From NCBI GenBank assembly GCA_030704615.1, contig CM060732.1, forward strand, positions 52,247,053 through 52,311,052: a DNA stretch of 64,000 bases, given 5' to 3'. Shown here in pieces: positions 10,145-22,162 of the stretch (position 1 is the stretch's first letter; every line of letters begins with the position of its first letter). This DNA is from Takakia lepidozioides. Taxonomy: Eukaryota; Streptophyta; Takakiopsida; Takakiales; Takakiaceae. The notes below the pieces were generated by a model that saw only the letters and a program-made list of their open reading frames with translations, did no database searches and had not been told where the DNA came from. A program made the position numbers and the translations under genes.

Positions 10145-12880
10145 CAGTCCAACTCACAATCTCTCCAAGCTCTATACCCACCGTGTTAGATAACTACACC
10201 TGTCCTCACATTGATAGCAACCTCTGATTTTGACGACCAGAAGGTTCGCTCAAAGATAGTGACAGAGCTTTTTACTAACAAGCAGCAGTACAAAGACTTG
10301 AAAATGAATGATACAGGAGAACCGACCAGTACTTACAAGATGAAAAAACCTTTCAAGCCTGAGTGCTCCTTGCTCCCTACTCAGAAATGAGTCTAAGAGA
10401 GTGTACTGACTGTTCATGACTTCTCTTCCTCAAATCAGCAATCTACCAGGATAGCAAAGCAGCCCATGTGCTAGAAATGCTGGGTTTTGTCTCAGTATCT
10501 CTCTGAAAGGGGGCGCCCCTTTTGGTGGCTCTGAGAAGGAGCCATTTCTAGCTGCCTAAAACCAAACACTGCCCTAACTAACTGTCCTAATGGTTAACCT
10601 AATCTGAGCTGACTTCCAACACGCTAAAGACATCTTCTTCATTCATGCATATTAACGAAGACATTACCTTTCACACTCTGGCCATTAGGGTGCAAGCAAG
10701 CAAGAAATACACCAACTTAGATCCAGCTAATATCATGTCTACAAAAGGAGGCGAATAACTTTCTCCTCATTCAAAAACCGAAGAGCGCCCTCCTTGGGAT
10801 ATGTGATGGGTGGTCCAGTCTCCCTCATGAAAATCAGAATGAGTGTAGTAAGAGAGCACCGCATGCAACTAACAGAGAAAGATCAGAAGTCCTTGAGGTC
10901 TGCATCTGTGAAAGAGGACCGACTGTCATACTGGAAGTGCCCCGAAATGAATCCCCCTCCACCAGGCCCTGCCGCAGACTTCTGCATAGCTGCTTCCAGC
11001 TTCTCCACTTGACCATACCCAAACAGGTTTCTTGTACCTGTCAGACCACAGTGCCTTGTTTGTAGTCTTCTGCTTGAAATAAGGTCCTCTTGGATTAATC
11101 TGCAGCGATTCCAACTTGAATCCTTCAGCTATCTCTGAGAAATGCATAAGCCCTCCCCTAACTGTAGATGACAATGACACCTTAATGTATAGAGACAAAA
11201 CCCCAAACCCAGCTACCAGACACTAGTTCCTACCGCTTTGGTGGCAAGAATTTGTGTGAGGGAAGGAGAGAACAGGTCCTTGCAAGCGTTGGTTAGCCAT
11301 ACCTGTGCAAGACTAATCCCTACTGGTGGCTAACCCTCCCAAGGCTGGTCTTGGGGTTTCAGCCCAAGGATATGTACAGGGATATGCCCAAAACTGTGAT
11401 ACTCTAGCACAGTTGATGATACAATCGGAATGCAGGAAATTGGGTGTTGATTTAAGGGCTCACATATGCATCGTGTGGAAAGTACTGCACCTTCATAGGT
11501 CGTTGTATAGATGCGCCTGAGCTATCCTGGCTCCACAACGAATGGCAGAAGGGGAAGTATAGAGAGAGAGAGAGCCAATGGGTGCCATTGTTCACTTATA
11601 AGATCATCTCAACACAGCTTGTTATTTGCTTCTGCTGTAGCATACCAGGCATTCACCATTTTGCCTCGATTGTCCCACCATTGACTGGTGGTTCCAAACC
11701 TTCTCGACATTTGAAATTGTCCTTCCAGATATTTGCCTGCAACCCCAGTAAGCAGTAGCATCATGTCAACGACACTCGGATCCCCCAAACTACCGAACTT
11801 ACAAAGCCCATACAGAGACAAAAGGGTGCAGACAATTCAATTCCATGCGTAAACCAGACCTGTGTCTCCGAAAAATAGAACTTGGGACAAATTACTAGCA
11901 CCGCTACGGGTGTAAGTCTACCGAGTAAGAGTTATACTTCCTTGGTAGACAGAGTAATAAGAGAAGCTGCTCCATCCCTTGATTCTTTACAAAGATATAA
12001 CTCTCTAAAACCTTTTGCGGATAATACGAAGTTCACAGGGCCTGCCCACAGTGTTGAATAGGGAGCTTGACAGTGTCTCATGACTGGAAACCGCACCAAC
12101 AACTGCCATCAGATACAGCAAGAATCATACCACAGGAATCATATCACAGGTTGGACTTAAACCCTGGCACCATCATACACATTTCCTTTACCCAGAGGCG
12201 GAATTTGTTAAACTAGACCAGAAAAGGGCACGGGAAGCAAGAGAGAGCAGACCGATGCAGTCCAATGTAGAATGGGTGTTGTTTGAGGCTCTCTTCAATC
12301 TTATGAAGGCTACTATCGCCACATTCTTGTCGTCAGTTGAAGGGCCACGAAACAATGCTCCATGTTGTCACCCTCCTCCACTCTGAATTCCAGGGTGATT
12401 TCACACCCCCGCTCACTCCGGTGCTCATCTCAATATACAGAGAATAGAGAATATAGGAAAATTGGGCAGCTTAATTAAATGAATACCATTTAGTTGGGAC
12501 AAACGGGCCAATCCCAACCGTTCATCCGTCAGTTTTCGGTATTCAAATCCGCTATTTGAATGTGGGGTGTTTTTCCTCCTCTGCCATATCACTGTTTCTT
12601 GGTGGAGTAGCCAGAAATTGGACCGATGGCGGAGCTCCGCGGTTTGCGGAAGTAGACCCAAACGGTCTCTTCGTCTCTCTCGTTACCTTTCCCTCGTACA
12701 TACAGTCCTGGTCCTGGTCGAGTCATCTTCATAACAGATTCCAAATGTACTATCTATAACCTCTCCATTAACAGGGCGAATAACCTTTTTAAACTCTAGT
12801 TTTCGACGTATCTACACATAGATGGATTCTCTCTCCACTCATATGGTCCTAAGACCATCTCTCTCTTTGCTTCAGATCTA
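10145..12880. other. Intergenic stretch without recognisable gene
   Basis: The first part probably contains the promoter and 5' UTR of the PPR gene on minus. Frames up to 90 aa occur on both strands, but none shows a domain or codon pattern I can support. A short GA microsatellite lies near 11560. Confidence 0.4.
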
Positions 12881-13200
12881 AGGTGGCTCTGATACCATAT
12901 AGTAAATAACAAAGAGAATTTTTATTAGACAGTGGAGCTCTCCTCCCAACCATAGAAGCCTTATGATCAAGAACAAGATGATCGACTTCTCCCCCGAGCT
13001 CAGAGTTTACACAGTGCAAGAGGTTCACCTCTTGAGATCTCAAACACACCTGTTTAGATCTATCTGTTCAAATCTAGAACCAAGAGTCTTAACTGTTCAG
13101 ACCTCCTAGATGCTACTAACTAATAGTAACACCTAATCTGAGTATAGACTAACTACTTCTTCTACAGTAGAGGGAGAAAGAGACAGCTACGAGGACAGTC
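12881..13200 (-). mobile_element. Relic of copia-type LTR end with primer binding site
   Basis: On minus, 12881-12900 reads ATATGGTATCAGAGCCACCT. It contains TGGTATCAGAGCCA, the complement of the 3' end of initiator tRNA-Met used as primer binding site by many plant copia elements. Immediately upstream on minus is an LTR-like end with AATAAAAATTCTCTTTG. I see no coding part, and the far LTR boundary is only a guess. Note that the full copia element at 47.5 kb uses a different, internal tRNA site. Confidence 0.45.
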
Positions 13201-16200
13201 TCGTAGTTAAATGGCTGACAGGACAAGAACGCATAACAAATTTCATCTGCCAATGGCTACAATGCAGTCAGGAGAACCATGATTCAGTATCTAGAGGAGT
13301 TTCACAGAAGACAAGCTCCACATGCCTGTACTGTGCAACTTCATAGGTGTAGATGATGTGTGCTAATGTGCAAGTCACTGTTGTTTTGTGGTGTAGCTTC
13401 CAACTCTTTCCTCTTCCAACTCCACTCGCAACAGTTCCAATCTATTCCTCACAAAGGAATCCGCACAATGAGATTGACGTGATTGAGAACTGCCTCGAGC
13501 ATTTAGGATCGAACGTTACAAATGTCTATCAATTGCCTTTGGAAATATCTTTCAAATGCAACCAACCCTCTCTCTATTTACAATTCCACCAAGTCTTGAA
13601 ACCCGTTTGATCTTGATGCTTTGGAGGAGAGCTCAAGTCTTGGTTACGAAGACCATAGATGCTTAACCCGTCATGACACCTTCCATCTCTTAGGCAGATT
13701 AGACCTAGTTTTACTAGAACTTCGCTAGATTATTTACACATTATTATTGTTCCATAAATAATTTGAGCTTCGTTTTGAGATTATAAGAGTTTTTCTCTTT
13801 CATTCTAAAGCACCATTCCATTCCATTCCATTCTATCTTCTCTCTCCCCTCCCACACAGAAAGTGACGTGCGGTGTAATCTACAAACATGCATCCGAAAA
13901 TTCAAACTGGGAAGATAAGGAGTTTGTTTATAAATCCCTGTAGCCGAGTCAAGTTACAGTGAAACAGCTACTTACTTGGCAAGAGCAGCATTCAAATCTC
14001 TGGACTCTTTTTTTTGTAATTGAATGCATCATCGTATCCAAATTGTCACTTGAGCAACTCGACGGAGCTTTCCAGTATATACCTGCCGACACAGGGTCAG
14101 TTCTTGGCCACCATGATCATAGTTAATGTCACAATTCATGAGCCTCGATAGAACCAGCAACCCACTATAAAACAGCCAGGAGACATACTTCAGTTCAGCT
14201 ATCTCATCCTTACAGAACTTGCTGTCACCATGCTCTTCATATCTCAGCTGCATCATGAAATAAAATGAAATGGTACTTTATAACGTCCGCGGAAAGCTCA
14301 TAGAGCTTATGCGACAAAATGGAGAACAAGATACATGAGAGAGGAACAAAACCAGAGCCAAAAATAAAACTATTGCTCGAGGGATTGTCTAAGGGCGAAG
14401 CCTCGTGCAGGTAAGCTGCCAAGCATTTCTGATCCTCATAGTGGAAGACTTGAGTGAGAGATATATTCCACGGCATAGACAGTGGAATCTCCCACGGATC
14501 TCGTAATATAGAGGGCAATAGAAGAAGAATTGTTTAGGGTTGAAACTTTATTCATTGCGAAGACAGTCAGTGTCAAGATCACTGAGGTAAAAGGACAGAT
14601 GTTTGACAGAGGGGGTTGATTGCATGTGACAGATACTTTAAAAATGTTGGAGGCGAAATGCTAGAGGCTGTTCTCAATGATGTCATTAATCTCTTTGCAC
14701 CAATTCATGTGTGTGATTGCATGGTTTCTCAATACAACCTGGTGAGTCCTTTTCTCTCGAGGGTGGGGACGTCTCTTGATGTACAAACTGAAGGGAGATT
14801 AGAACTGTTGTGCTCATTTGCATCTGGAAGAGTTAGAAAGTACTCCAAAACAACAGTGACTACATTTAGCACACATATCATCCGTGCACAGTAGTCATCT
14901 GGAGCTTGTCGGACTCTGTGAAAGTCTTCTACTGAATCATGGTTCTCCTCACTGCATTGTATTCATTGGCACATGCAATCGTTGTTTGTCTGGGTCATTT
15001 CAGGTACATACGTCTTTGAAGTGCACCTTCCCTCAATATTTGTATTTGCCAGCCTTATCTTGTCCATGAAAAAGGTAGAACCAGAGGCTTTTGGTATGCT
15101 TCCTATCTTAGATCCTTCCAACTAAGTCTTCATTTGCTTCAAGAGTTTTTGTGAGTTCCATAGTGTGCGCAATCTGATGAATCTGGTTACCAAGTCTGTC
15201 AGGATGGAGGAATTTGGAGTGAGCAGATAGATACATTGAGGATAAATGCTTATTTGATATACAGGAAGTGTCTGAGTACCTCAAAGAAAGGGAAAACAAA
15301 GCACATGTGACAGAAGGCATGGAGAACCTGCTGTCAGCTTTTGTGGGTTTGTTTAAGGGTGAAAATGTTGGCAAAGTATGTTGTTCATGTGGGAAATCCA
15401 TAAGCAGTTGACAGTTAGAAACAGATCTTACATTGATGTCTAAGTTACTGGTTTGATGTCCCAGTGAACAGGAGTGCAAAGAATTTGAGTACGATTGAGA
15501 ACTTGAACAAGAATGACTGTTGCTCAGAGGATACCAGAATGTATAAGGTGACCTTCCAACTTTACCTTCCAACAGAAACTGAGAAAAGCAGGTCAGAGAG
15601 GAAATTTCCAAGTGCAAATCCATGATTATATATCAACTCAGTACACCCCGCAGAGTGTTTGATTTGTCATAGAAGGGTCACAATTTTACACTCACCTGCT
15701 GCAATTCTTGTCCTGTCAGCTAATGGGGCAACAGGCCTGTGAATGTGATGAAATGACTTCAACTTTTCTCTCTACTCATAGCTCTCTAGCGGGGACCTCT
15801 CTAGCGGGTCCCCCTCTCTCTACTACAAATGGAAGTCCCTCAAAGACATGTTTCATTGACCTTACAGTACCCCACACAAGTTCTGAGAACAAGAGTGCAT
15901 ACTACCGACTTTTTGAAGTGATTATGTTTTCTTCACACTGCTCTGAACCACTGAAGTACTTTATCATCAATTCTCTCACCACCCGACCGTCATTGTAAAT
16001 GTTTTGTCAACATGATATTCTTCCCACTGGAAAACTGATAGCTGATCTGAAAGGACTGTATAGGGGAAGGATGAGGTATATCATATACGAATTTAAAACA
16101 ATTAGTATGTGACGGCGAAGGTGCAAGTGAACGAGAAATGTGACAATATGGCAAGATAAGAAATCCTTCTGCCCTTCCAATGATAGGCAGTTTCAATGTT

Positions 16201-16353
16201 CTACTAATTACTACTCTGAACATCGATCCAGCGACCAGTCAATTTCAGGGTTGTGGGATAGCAATTGTTGTCACTTCCCACTGCCTTCTCCTGCAACAAG
16301 CCATCACCTCAAAACAGTTTTTTGAGCTCAGCAAACGCCCACATTGTGCTCAT
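13201..16353. other. Intergenic stretch; ATTCC microsatellite
   Basis: A short pentamer run (CATTC/ATTCC) lies at about 13813-13835, preceded by AAAGCACCATTCCATT, which recurs at about 62355. Frames at 14616-14894 (plus) and 15108-15623 (minus) are open but match nothing I recognise. I would not annotate them as genes. Confidence 0.35.
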
Positions 16354-16900
16354 TCACGAGCCCCACTGAAGGCTACGGGAATTGCGTTCGTAGCTCCACA
16401 TTCAAGCACCACTGAACATCCTTTATGGCAAGTTGACTTCCAAAACGATTCTTGAGATCAGCCATGATAAACTTGGACATCTCTAGCAAAAAGTCTGTTA
16501 TCACAATCCTCGCTGTCAAGCCATTGGGCAGAGCTTCTGCCGACAGAGGTCCATTCTGGGAGCTTGCTAGATGAAGCTTAAACTTCGTGACCAGCTTGCC
16601 GATTTTCACATCCGGCGCAGGAACTTGCTTCCAATTGGAAAGTGCCTTCCTGTAATTGACCAAAGCAGGCCACACCCAACTCTCAAGATTCAATTCGTTC
16701 TTGAAGTCCTCAGAATAATACAGTGAAGTCTGGGTCTTGCAATAAGGCTTCCCACCACCGCTTGCATGATCAGGCCACTCATAGAATGTGAAGACTTTGG
16801 CAGGGTCGCCTTTGTGGGCGTAAGCAAACCCTGAGAAAGTGGTCCCAAAATCTAGCCCCACGGCCACCCTTGCATCGGAAACACCCTTTGCAACCTCCAT
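16354..16900 (-). pseudogene. Internally deleted HSPA12-like (Hsp70-fold ATPase) pseudogene
   Basis: From a likely ATG at 16900 (MEVAKGVSDARVAVGLDFGT...), the minus frame follows the N-terminal half of the HSPA12-like genes at 42.2 and 54.2 kb. It has the phosphate-1 motif LDFGTTFSGFA, FYEWPDHASGGGKPYCKTQT, and then continues to DVQWCL. At about 16397-16403 the sequence jumps directly to the homologue of the extreme 3' end (frame-shifted GATNAIPVAFSG, stop at 16354-16356). The second half of the ATPase, including phosphate-2 and adenosine motifs, is missing. It has a single copy of the segment that is repeated three times in the two intact genes, so it preserves the unexpanded arrangement. 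Confidence 0.8.
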
Positions 16901-17640
16901 TAGATTCCTATCACTACTGCGCCAGAGCACTAAGAGGGTATGCGATGTCTGCGTCAGGTGCAGGTACAATTTGCGGTCCTGTAACCTTCATCTCTCGCAA
17001 CGAGTTAGATCATCGCCTATCGACATTACTGCAGCGAAGCGGAAGAGAAAATATCATTGATCTCGACATTCTGTTTCACTATTCTCACTATGCAATTTGC
17101 TAACGTGCTTTGGTATCGTCCAGAATCACGAGCGATGCGCCAGCTCCACATTCCATCTCATCTGGAATCCGCTCCCTCGAGACCTCCAATCTCCTCTACT
17201 ATCGTTTGCGCTGGCACTAGAATGTGCAGGGTTAGGATAACTCCCGCTCTAAATGATGCCTGGAAGCTAGACCATGAATGTAAGTACTCCCCTCTGCACG
17301 CATTGTCTGCAAGCTTTCATACCATGTCCACAACTCCAGTCGCCAATTCCATCGAAAATGCACCAAGACCTTCATCCCACTACGCTGTCTGCGATACGTA
17401 ATTGAATGTGGTCCCACCAGCCTCGCACCTCCGTCTCTGCCACTTCGCAAAATTCAGGCCTGAAGCCGCCTCCTGTGACACAACATTGATTACGTGCCGG
17501 CAGCAGTGTCTTCAAGCCGTTATCCCGCTACTGACACTTGCCGCCGACAACAATGATGAGATGTGGGAGAGGACTCGGGAGAGAGAAGAACATTGAGGAT
17601 AAAAGTTTGTTTAACGTCCAGTGAATTTACTGAGCCTACT
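16901..17640. other. Intergenic stretch upstream of the HSPA12-like pseudogene
   Basis: I looked here for a divergent DUF641 partner as in the 41-57 kb duplications and found none. No supported gene. Confidence 0.35.
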
Positions 17641-17765
17641 GCTCAACACACACAGCCCATGGAGGGGCCAACGGACGGTTTGAAGGCACATGCTGACGGA
17701 TTGAACCCAGGATCACCCACGTTATGCACAGGCAAGGCAACCACTGGGCTACCTGCTCAGGTGTT
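17640..17765 (-). mobile_element. tRNA-derived SINE (minus orientation)
   Basis: On minus, the head contains a box-A-like GGTAGCCCAGTGGTTG (about 17738-17754) and a box-B-like TGGGTTCAATCC (about 17698-17710) at tRNA-like spacing. A non-tRNA body follows. No cloverleaf can be closed, so this is an internal Pol III promoter of a SINE or a tRNA-related relic rather than a tRNA gene. The ends are approximate. Confidence 0.55.
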
Positions 17766-18429
17766 CCATGAGGAAAATTTAAGCAACATGGAAACATCCC
17801 TTTCCTCCCAAAAAACAAAAAAGAGAAAAACATAGTTCGGGCTGAGATATAGAATCTCAATTGATGCGCCGAATCTCAGATTGAACACCCAATTTCGCGC
17901 CTTGCCTCCTGACCCGGCCCGCCCGGACCGGCCACCCCGATCGCAGTCCATTGACGATGCTGCTAGTCCGTGCCCAAGCTAGTCCTCCGGACCTGGGTTT
18001 TTGCTTTTAATTATTATCATTTTATTTTTTTATTTTTTAATGAAAAAGGGGATTGTAGCCCTTTATAATTCTAGCGACGACTGAAGGTTGGGAGCTAGTT
18101 TAGCGTAGAGCAGGAATAGGGTGCCATAGTGCCAAGTTTTCGTCACCACATCATGGTCAACACGTCATCATCGCCACGTTTCATAGACACATCATCGTAG
18201 CCATGTCATCGTCGTCAAATTTTTTTATAGCTGCCCATACTGCCCGCCCGAAAGACCCCAAAGCGCCAAGTTTTTTCGGAGCATGCCCGGATTGCCCAGT
18301 TCTTGAACTGCAGGAGCTCTGAGTTTTCCGCCATCGTTCACCTTGCAAGCTGCAAGCTCTCAACAGTCTCGCTGCTCAATGCAAACCGTGGCAAAAACAG
18401 ATAACAGAGATGAGGATTTAAGCATGGGT

Positions 18430-19180
18430 GTGGTACGAATGCTTTGGAGACCTATGAGCAAGTGATGCGCGAAGGGGTGAAGCCCAACCGCATCACGTTC
18501 ATTTATGCGTGTGCAAGCCTTGGAGCCCTGGAAAAGGGGAAAGAGGTCCATAATGACATCGACAAAGCTGGAATTGCACCAAATGTCATTCTAAACACTG
18601 CCATGGTGGACATGTATGCCAAATGTGGGTGTATTAAGGATGCAAAGGCAGTTTTCAACAATATTGCTGAACGAGATGTGGTGTCGTGGGGTGTGATGCT
18701 TGCAGGATATGCACAGCAAGGGGAGGCTGTGGAGACCTATGAGCAAATGATGGAAGGGGTGAAGCCCAACCACATCACGTTTGTGTGCGTTTGCAATGCG
18801 TGTGCAAGCCCGGCAACCCTGGAAAAGGGCAAAGAGGCCCATGGCGACATTGTCAAAGATGGAATTGTACCTGATGTCATTCTGAACAATGCCTTCGTGG
18901 ACATGTATGCCAAATGTAGGAGCATTGAGGATGCAAACGCAGTGTTCAATAATATGGCTGAATGAAATGTGGTGTCTTGGAACGCAATGGCTGGCATGGT
19001 GGACCTTCTTGGTCGTGCAAGGCGATTAGATGGGGCAGAGGAATTTATAGTAGCAAAATGTCAATCCAACCAGATCCTAGGGTATGGAGGGCCTTGTTTG
19101 GTGCCTGCAAACTTCATGGAGATGTGGAGGTAGCAGAACATGTGGCGAAAAGCATTGTTAGCAGGCAACAGCTTGTGTGA
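18430..19180 (+). pseudogene. PPR-E pseudogene (first of two adjacent)
   Basis: The plus strand encodes PPR repeats (GVKPNRITFI, ALEKGKEVHN, MVDMYAKCGC, RDVVSWGVMLAGYAQQ). A stop codon interrupts FNNMAE at 18963. After NVVSWNAM the sequence jumps to an E-motif portion ([18 protein letters not shown] in a shifted frame, VWRALFGACKLHGDVEVAEH). Triplets between the repeats and the E motif, as well as the DYW domain, are missing. It belongs to the same family as the intact genes at 7.3 and 62.6 kb. Confidence 0.85.
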
Positions 19181-19289
19181 TTACTATGCTGAGCCTTACT
19201 GGAGGGATGAACCAAAATGATGTAAGGACAGATGTCAGAAACTTGTGAGGGAGCAGCTGCATTGAGGTTGTAATATGGTTTGTACATTT

Positions 19290-20636
19290 GGTATGGTAAC
19301 GTTTCTATGCGTTTGCAGTGCGTGTGCAATCCTGGCAAAATGACAAAGAGGTGCATGGTTGCATCGCCAAAGCTGGAATTGTACCAAATGTGATTCTGAA
19401 CAATACCCTCATGGACATGTATGCCAAATGTGGGAGCAATGAGGATGCGGAGGGAGTGTTCAACAGTATGGCTGACCGAGATTTGGTATCATGGAATGCC
19501 ATGCTTGCAGGATATGCACAACAAGGGCGCAGGATGGAGGCCTTGGAGACCTATGAGCAAATGATGGGGGAAGGGGTGAAGTGCAACCACATCACGTTTG
19601 TGTGCGTTTGCAATGTTTGTGCAACCCTAGCAGCCTTGGAAAAAGGCAAAGGGTGCATGGTGACATCATCAAAGCTGGACTTGTACCAAATGTCATTCTG
19701 GACACCGCCCTGGTGGACATGTATGCGAAATGTGGGTGCATTGAGGATGCAAAGGGAGTATTTGACAATGTGGCTGAATGAAATATGGTGTCATGGAATC
19801 CGATGATCGCAGGATATGCCCAGCATGGTTGTAATATGGAGGTCCTGCAACTATTTGAAAGAATGCAAAAGAACGGCTTGAAGCCGGACAATATCACTTT
19901 ATATGTGTTCTCTCTGCATGTAGCCACACTGGCCTACTGAATGAAGAAAGACGCTACTTCGATTCCCTGAGTCAAGATCATGGTGACACCCCAACAGTAT
20001 AGCACTTTGGCTGCATGGTGGACCTTCTGGATGTGCGGGACAACTACATGAGGCAGTGGACCTTATTAATAAAATGCCAATCAATCCAGATGTTGTGGTG
20101 TGCTTGGTGCCTGCAGAATCCATGGCAATGTGGAGATGGCTGAATGTGTGGCAACATCTATCCTCAAGTGAGATGAGCAGGATGCCGTGACTTATGTGTT
20201 GCTATATCAAATATCTATGCTGCAGCTGGCAGGTGGGATGATACTGCAAAGGTGAGAAGAATGATGAAGGTCAGAGGGGTTAGAAAGGAGCCAGATGACA
20301 AAGGAGCCAGATGACAAGTTGCATCCCAGAATTAAGGAAATCCATGCTGAGTTAAGAAGATTGTCTGGGCAGATGAAGGAGGCGGGGTATGTGCCTGACA
20401 CACACTTTTTCTTGCATGATGTGGAGGAAAGGAATTTTCTCTTTGCCACCACAGTGAGAAGCTGACCATTGGTTTTGGGCTGATTAGCACGACTCATCAA
20501 GAATCTTTGAGTGTGTGGAGACTGCCACACCTCCACCAAATTCATCTCAAAGATTGTTGGCCGAGCAATTGTTGTATGGGACGCTAACTATTTTCCACCA
20601 CTTTGAAGATGGTGTTCTTGTGGTGATTACTGGTGA
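19290..20636 (+). pseudogene. PPR-DYW pseudogene (second of two adjacent)
   Basis: It starts inside a PPR repeat and continues through two triplets (MDMYAKCGSN, DLVSWNAMLAGYAQQ, LVDMYAKCGC), an E region with several stops and frameshifts, and a recognisable DYW domain (RLSGQMKEAGYVPDTHF, VCGDCHTSTKFISKIVG, then CSCGDYW and a stop at 20634-20636). Frameshifts occur near 19660 (VHGDIIKAG continues in another frame), and there are stops at the end of the VAE repeat and throughout the E+ part. The position directly behind the other pseudogene in the same orientation suggests an old tandem duplication. Confidence 0.85.
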
Positions 20637-21310
20637 AATGATGTTTTCTTGGAAAGATGCTAGTGTCTTGCTTCATTCATTGATCTGTGTAGCTACTCAG
20701 ACCATCCACCATTTCCTGATAGTGGGGTCTACCCGACATAGGTGGGAAGTCAGCCCACAATTGCACTTGACTGAAGGGGTGATTTTTGACTGATTATGGT
20801 GACATTGGATGGAAATCAGAGTGCTGTGCTAATTCTGGGTTTGGGTGGTGGAGCTTCTCCAAAGCTTGAAGATGGAAGTGAATATGAATTTTAATGAGAT
20901 TGATGAGAGGGGTAGCCCTGTGCACAAGTTTGTTCAGCATCTTAAATTTGGACATGTTTGTTTGTTTCTTGTGGTGTGGCTTTGGATGGAGCCCTTGACG
21001 AACTTGCATGAATATTGTCAAAAGCTAGCCTTAACCCACCAAGATCCAATCCCATGGTGGATGCTTGAAAGTTCATATAGTGAATGTAAGGGTATTTGGG
21101 TATGTTGTTATTGATTGGTGCCACTTGTGAAAGTTGAACATTGAAATGCAGATCCGCCATTTTTCTTCCAGAAAAGAACAAAACATGGGATCTCTGCATG
21201 TAACACCGTGGGGATGACCCACCTTTTTTTTTGTGAAAAATTGAACCTAGTTCTCAGAATTCGTCGCTAGTAGTGCGGAGCAACGCGAAGCCCTAGTTTT
21301 ATTAAAATGG
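20637..21310. other. Intergenic stretch
   Basis: 3' flank of the PPR pseudogene. Short frames only, nothing recognised. Confidence 0.35.
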
Positions 21311-21314
21311 TCGC

Positions 21315-21450
21315 ACATCGGCTGGTAGCTTAGCTGGTAAGTGCACATTGTGTCGCCCTGGTGGTTCAGGGTTGGAACCCGCTGCCCTGATTTTTCCCCC
21401 TCCTCAAGGGCCTGAATTGTGAGCAGTCACTCCCAAGTTTCCTTTGAATT
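21315..21450 (+). mobile_element. tRNA-derived SINE, family shared with 35.7 kb
   Basis: Box-A-like TAGCTTAGCTGGTAAGTGC (about 21326-21344) and box-B-like GGGTTGGAACCCGC (about 21369-21382) are at tRNA-like spacing. A tail CCCCCTCCTCAAGGGCCTGA...GTGAGCAGTCACTCCC follows and ends in a T-rich stretch. The head GGTAAGTGCACA(T/G)TGTGTCGCC and the tail recur at 35.7-35.9 kb. This copy lacks the middle part of that one. Confidence 0.65.
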
Positions 21451-22160
21451 TTTATTTATTTATTTTTTAAATGGTAAGAAAAAAATAACCTTATAAAGCC
21501 ATGAAGGCTGAGAAACGAGACACCGCTCTTTAAGCACTACAAGTCTTAAGGGAGGAGAGAGAAAAGTGGGAAGGAGGTGAAGAAAGGTTACCTACGGAGA
21601 GCCGAGAAAAACAGGAAGCACAGGGAAAAGACTAAGCAAAGATCGAACGTCCTACCCCTTTTGCGCTTTGGGGGATCAAAAGATAACTGCATCTTGGACT
21701 TGCCTTTCCTACAACTACGCTTATGCCTCCAATTGATCTCGCTATCGTCGCCGTCTTTTGGAGAAGGCAGAGCGCTAGCGGAGCTACCAGCAGGCAGGGA
21801 GTCCATCGATCCATTCGATTGCCGAATCGGAAGATCTGTCACAGATAATTCGCCCCTTCCCCTAGGTGTTGTCAAAGGCAGAAAGCAGTTGGAATCAACT
21901 CCCATCGCCAAATAGTTGCAAACAAAACAATCCAAGCTTTCATGGCCTCAAACAAAAGGTCTGAGTGAACCCTACATAGCACCTTCTGCAAACATATATA
22001 TAAGCTCAACCTAATAGAGTGCGCAAGGCACACCTTACTTTCCAGATTATGCCAAAGAGCAATGCCTCTTAGATATTCCTACACCGGACATGATGAGTAA
22101 GAGCCACCACCATTAATTTTAAGAGCAAAGCTGCTTCAGAGAGGAGAACCAAAGAGCTCT
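21451..22160. other. Intergenic stretch with an unexplained basic open frame
   Basis: A minus frame of 115 aa (21588-21935) contains a lysine/arginine-rich stretch (KRSCRKGKSKMQ, then PPKRKRGR) that looks like a nuclear localisation signal. It could be an exon of an unrecognised nuclear protein, but no domain is visible and the region is otherwise empty. Confidence 0.25.
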
Positions 22161-22162
22161 AG

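Noticed and set aside
7332-10193. Many open frames on plus opposite the PPR gene (up to 170 aa)
   Set aside because: They are antisense shadows of the repeated PPR codons; the same happens opposite every PPR piece in the window.
15108-15623. 171-aa minus frame
   Set aside because: Serine-rich translation without family signature. The plus strand (LRINAYLIYRKC) faintly recalls a transposase, but not enough to call.
21326-21383. tRNA gene
   Set aside because: Box A and box B are present, but no acceptor stem or anticodon arm can be closed; it recurs with a fixed non-tRNA tail, so SINE.
21588-21935. 115-aa minus frame with a basic NLS-like stretch
   Set aside because: No recognised domain and no supporting exons; mentioned in the intergenic note only.
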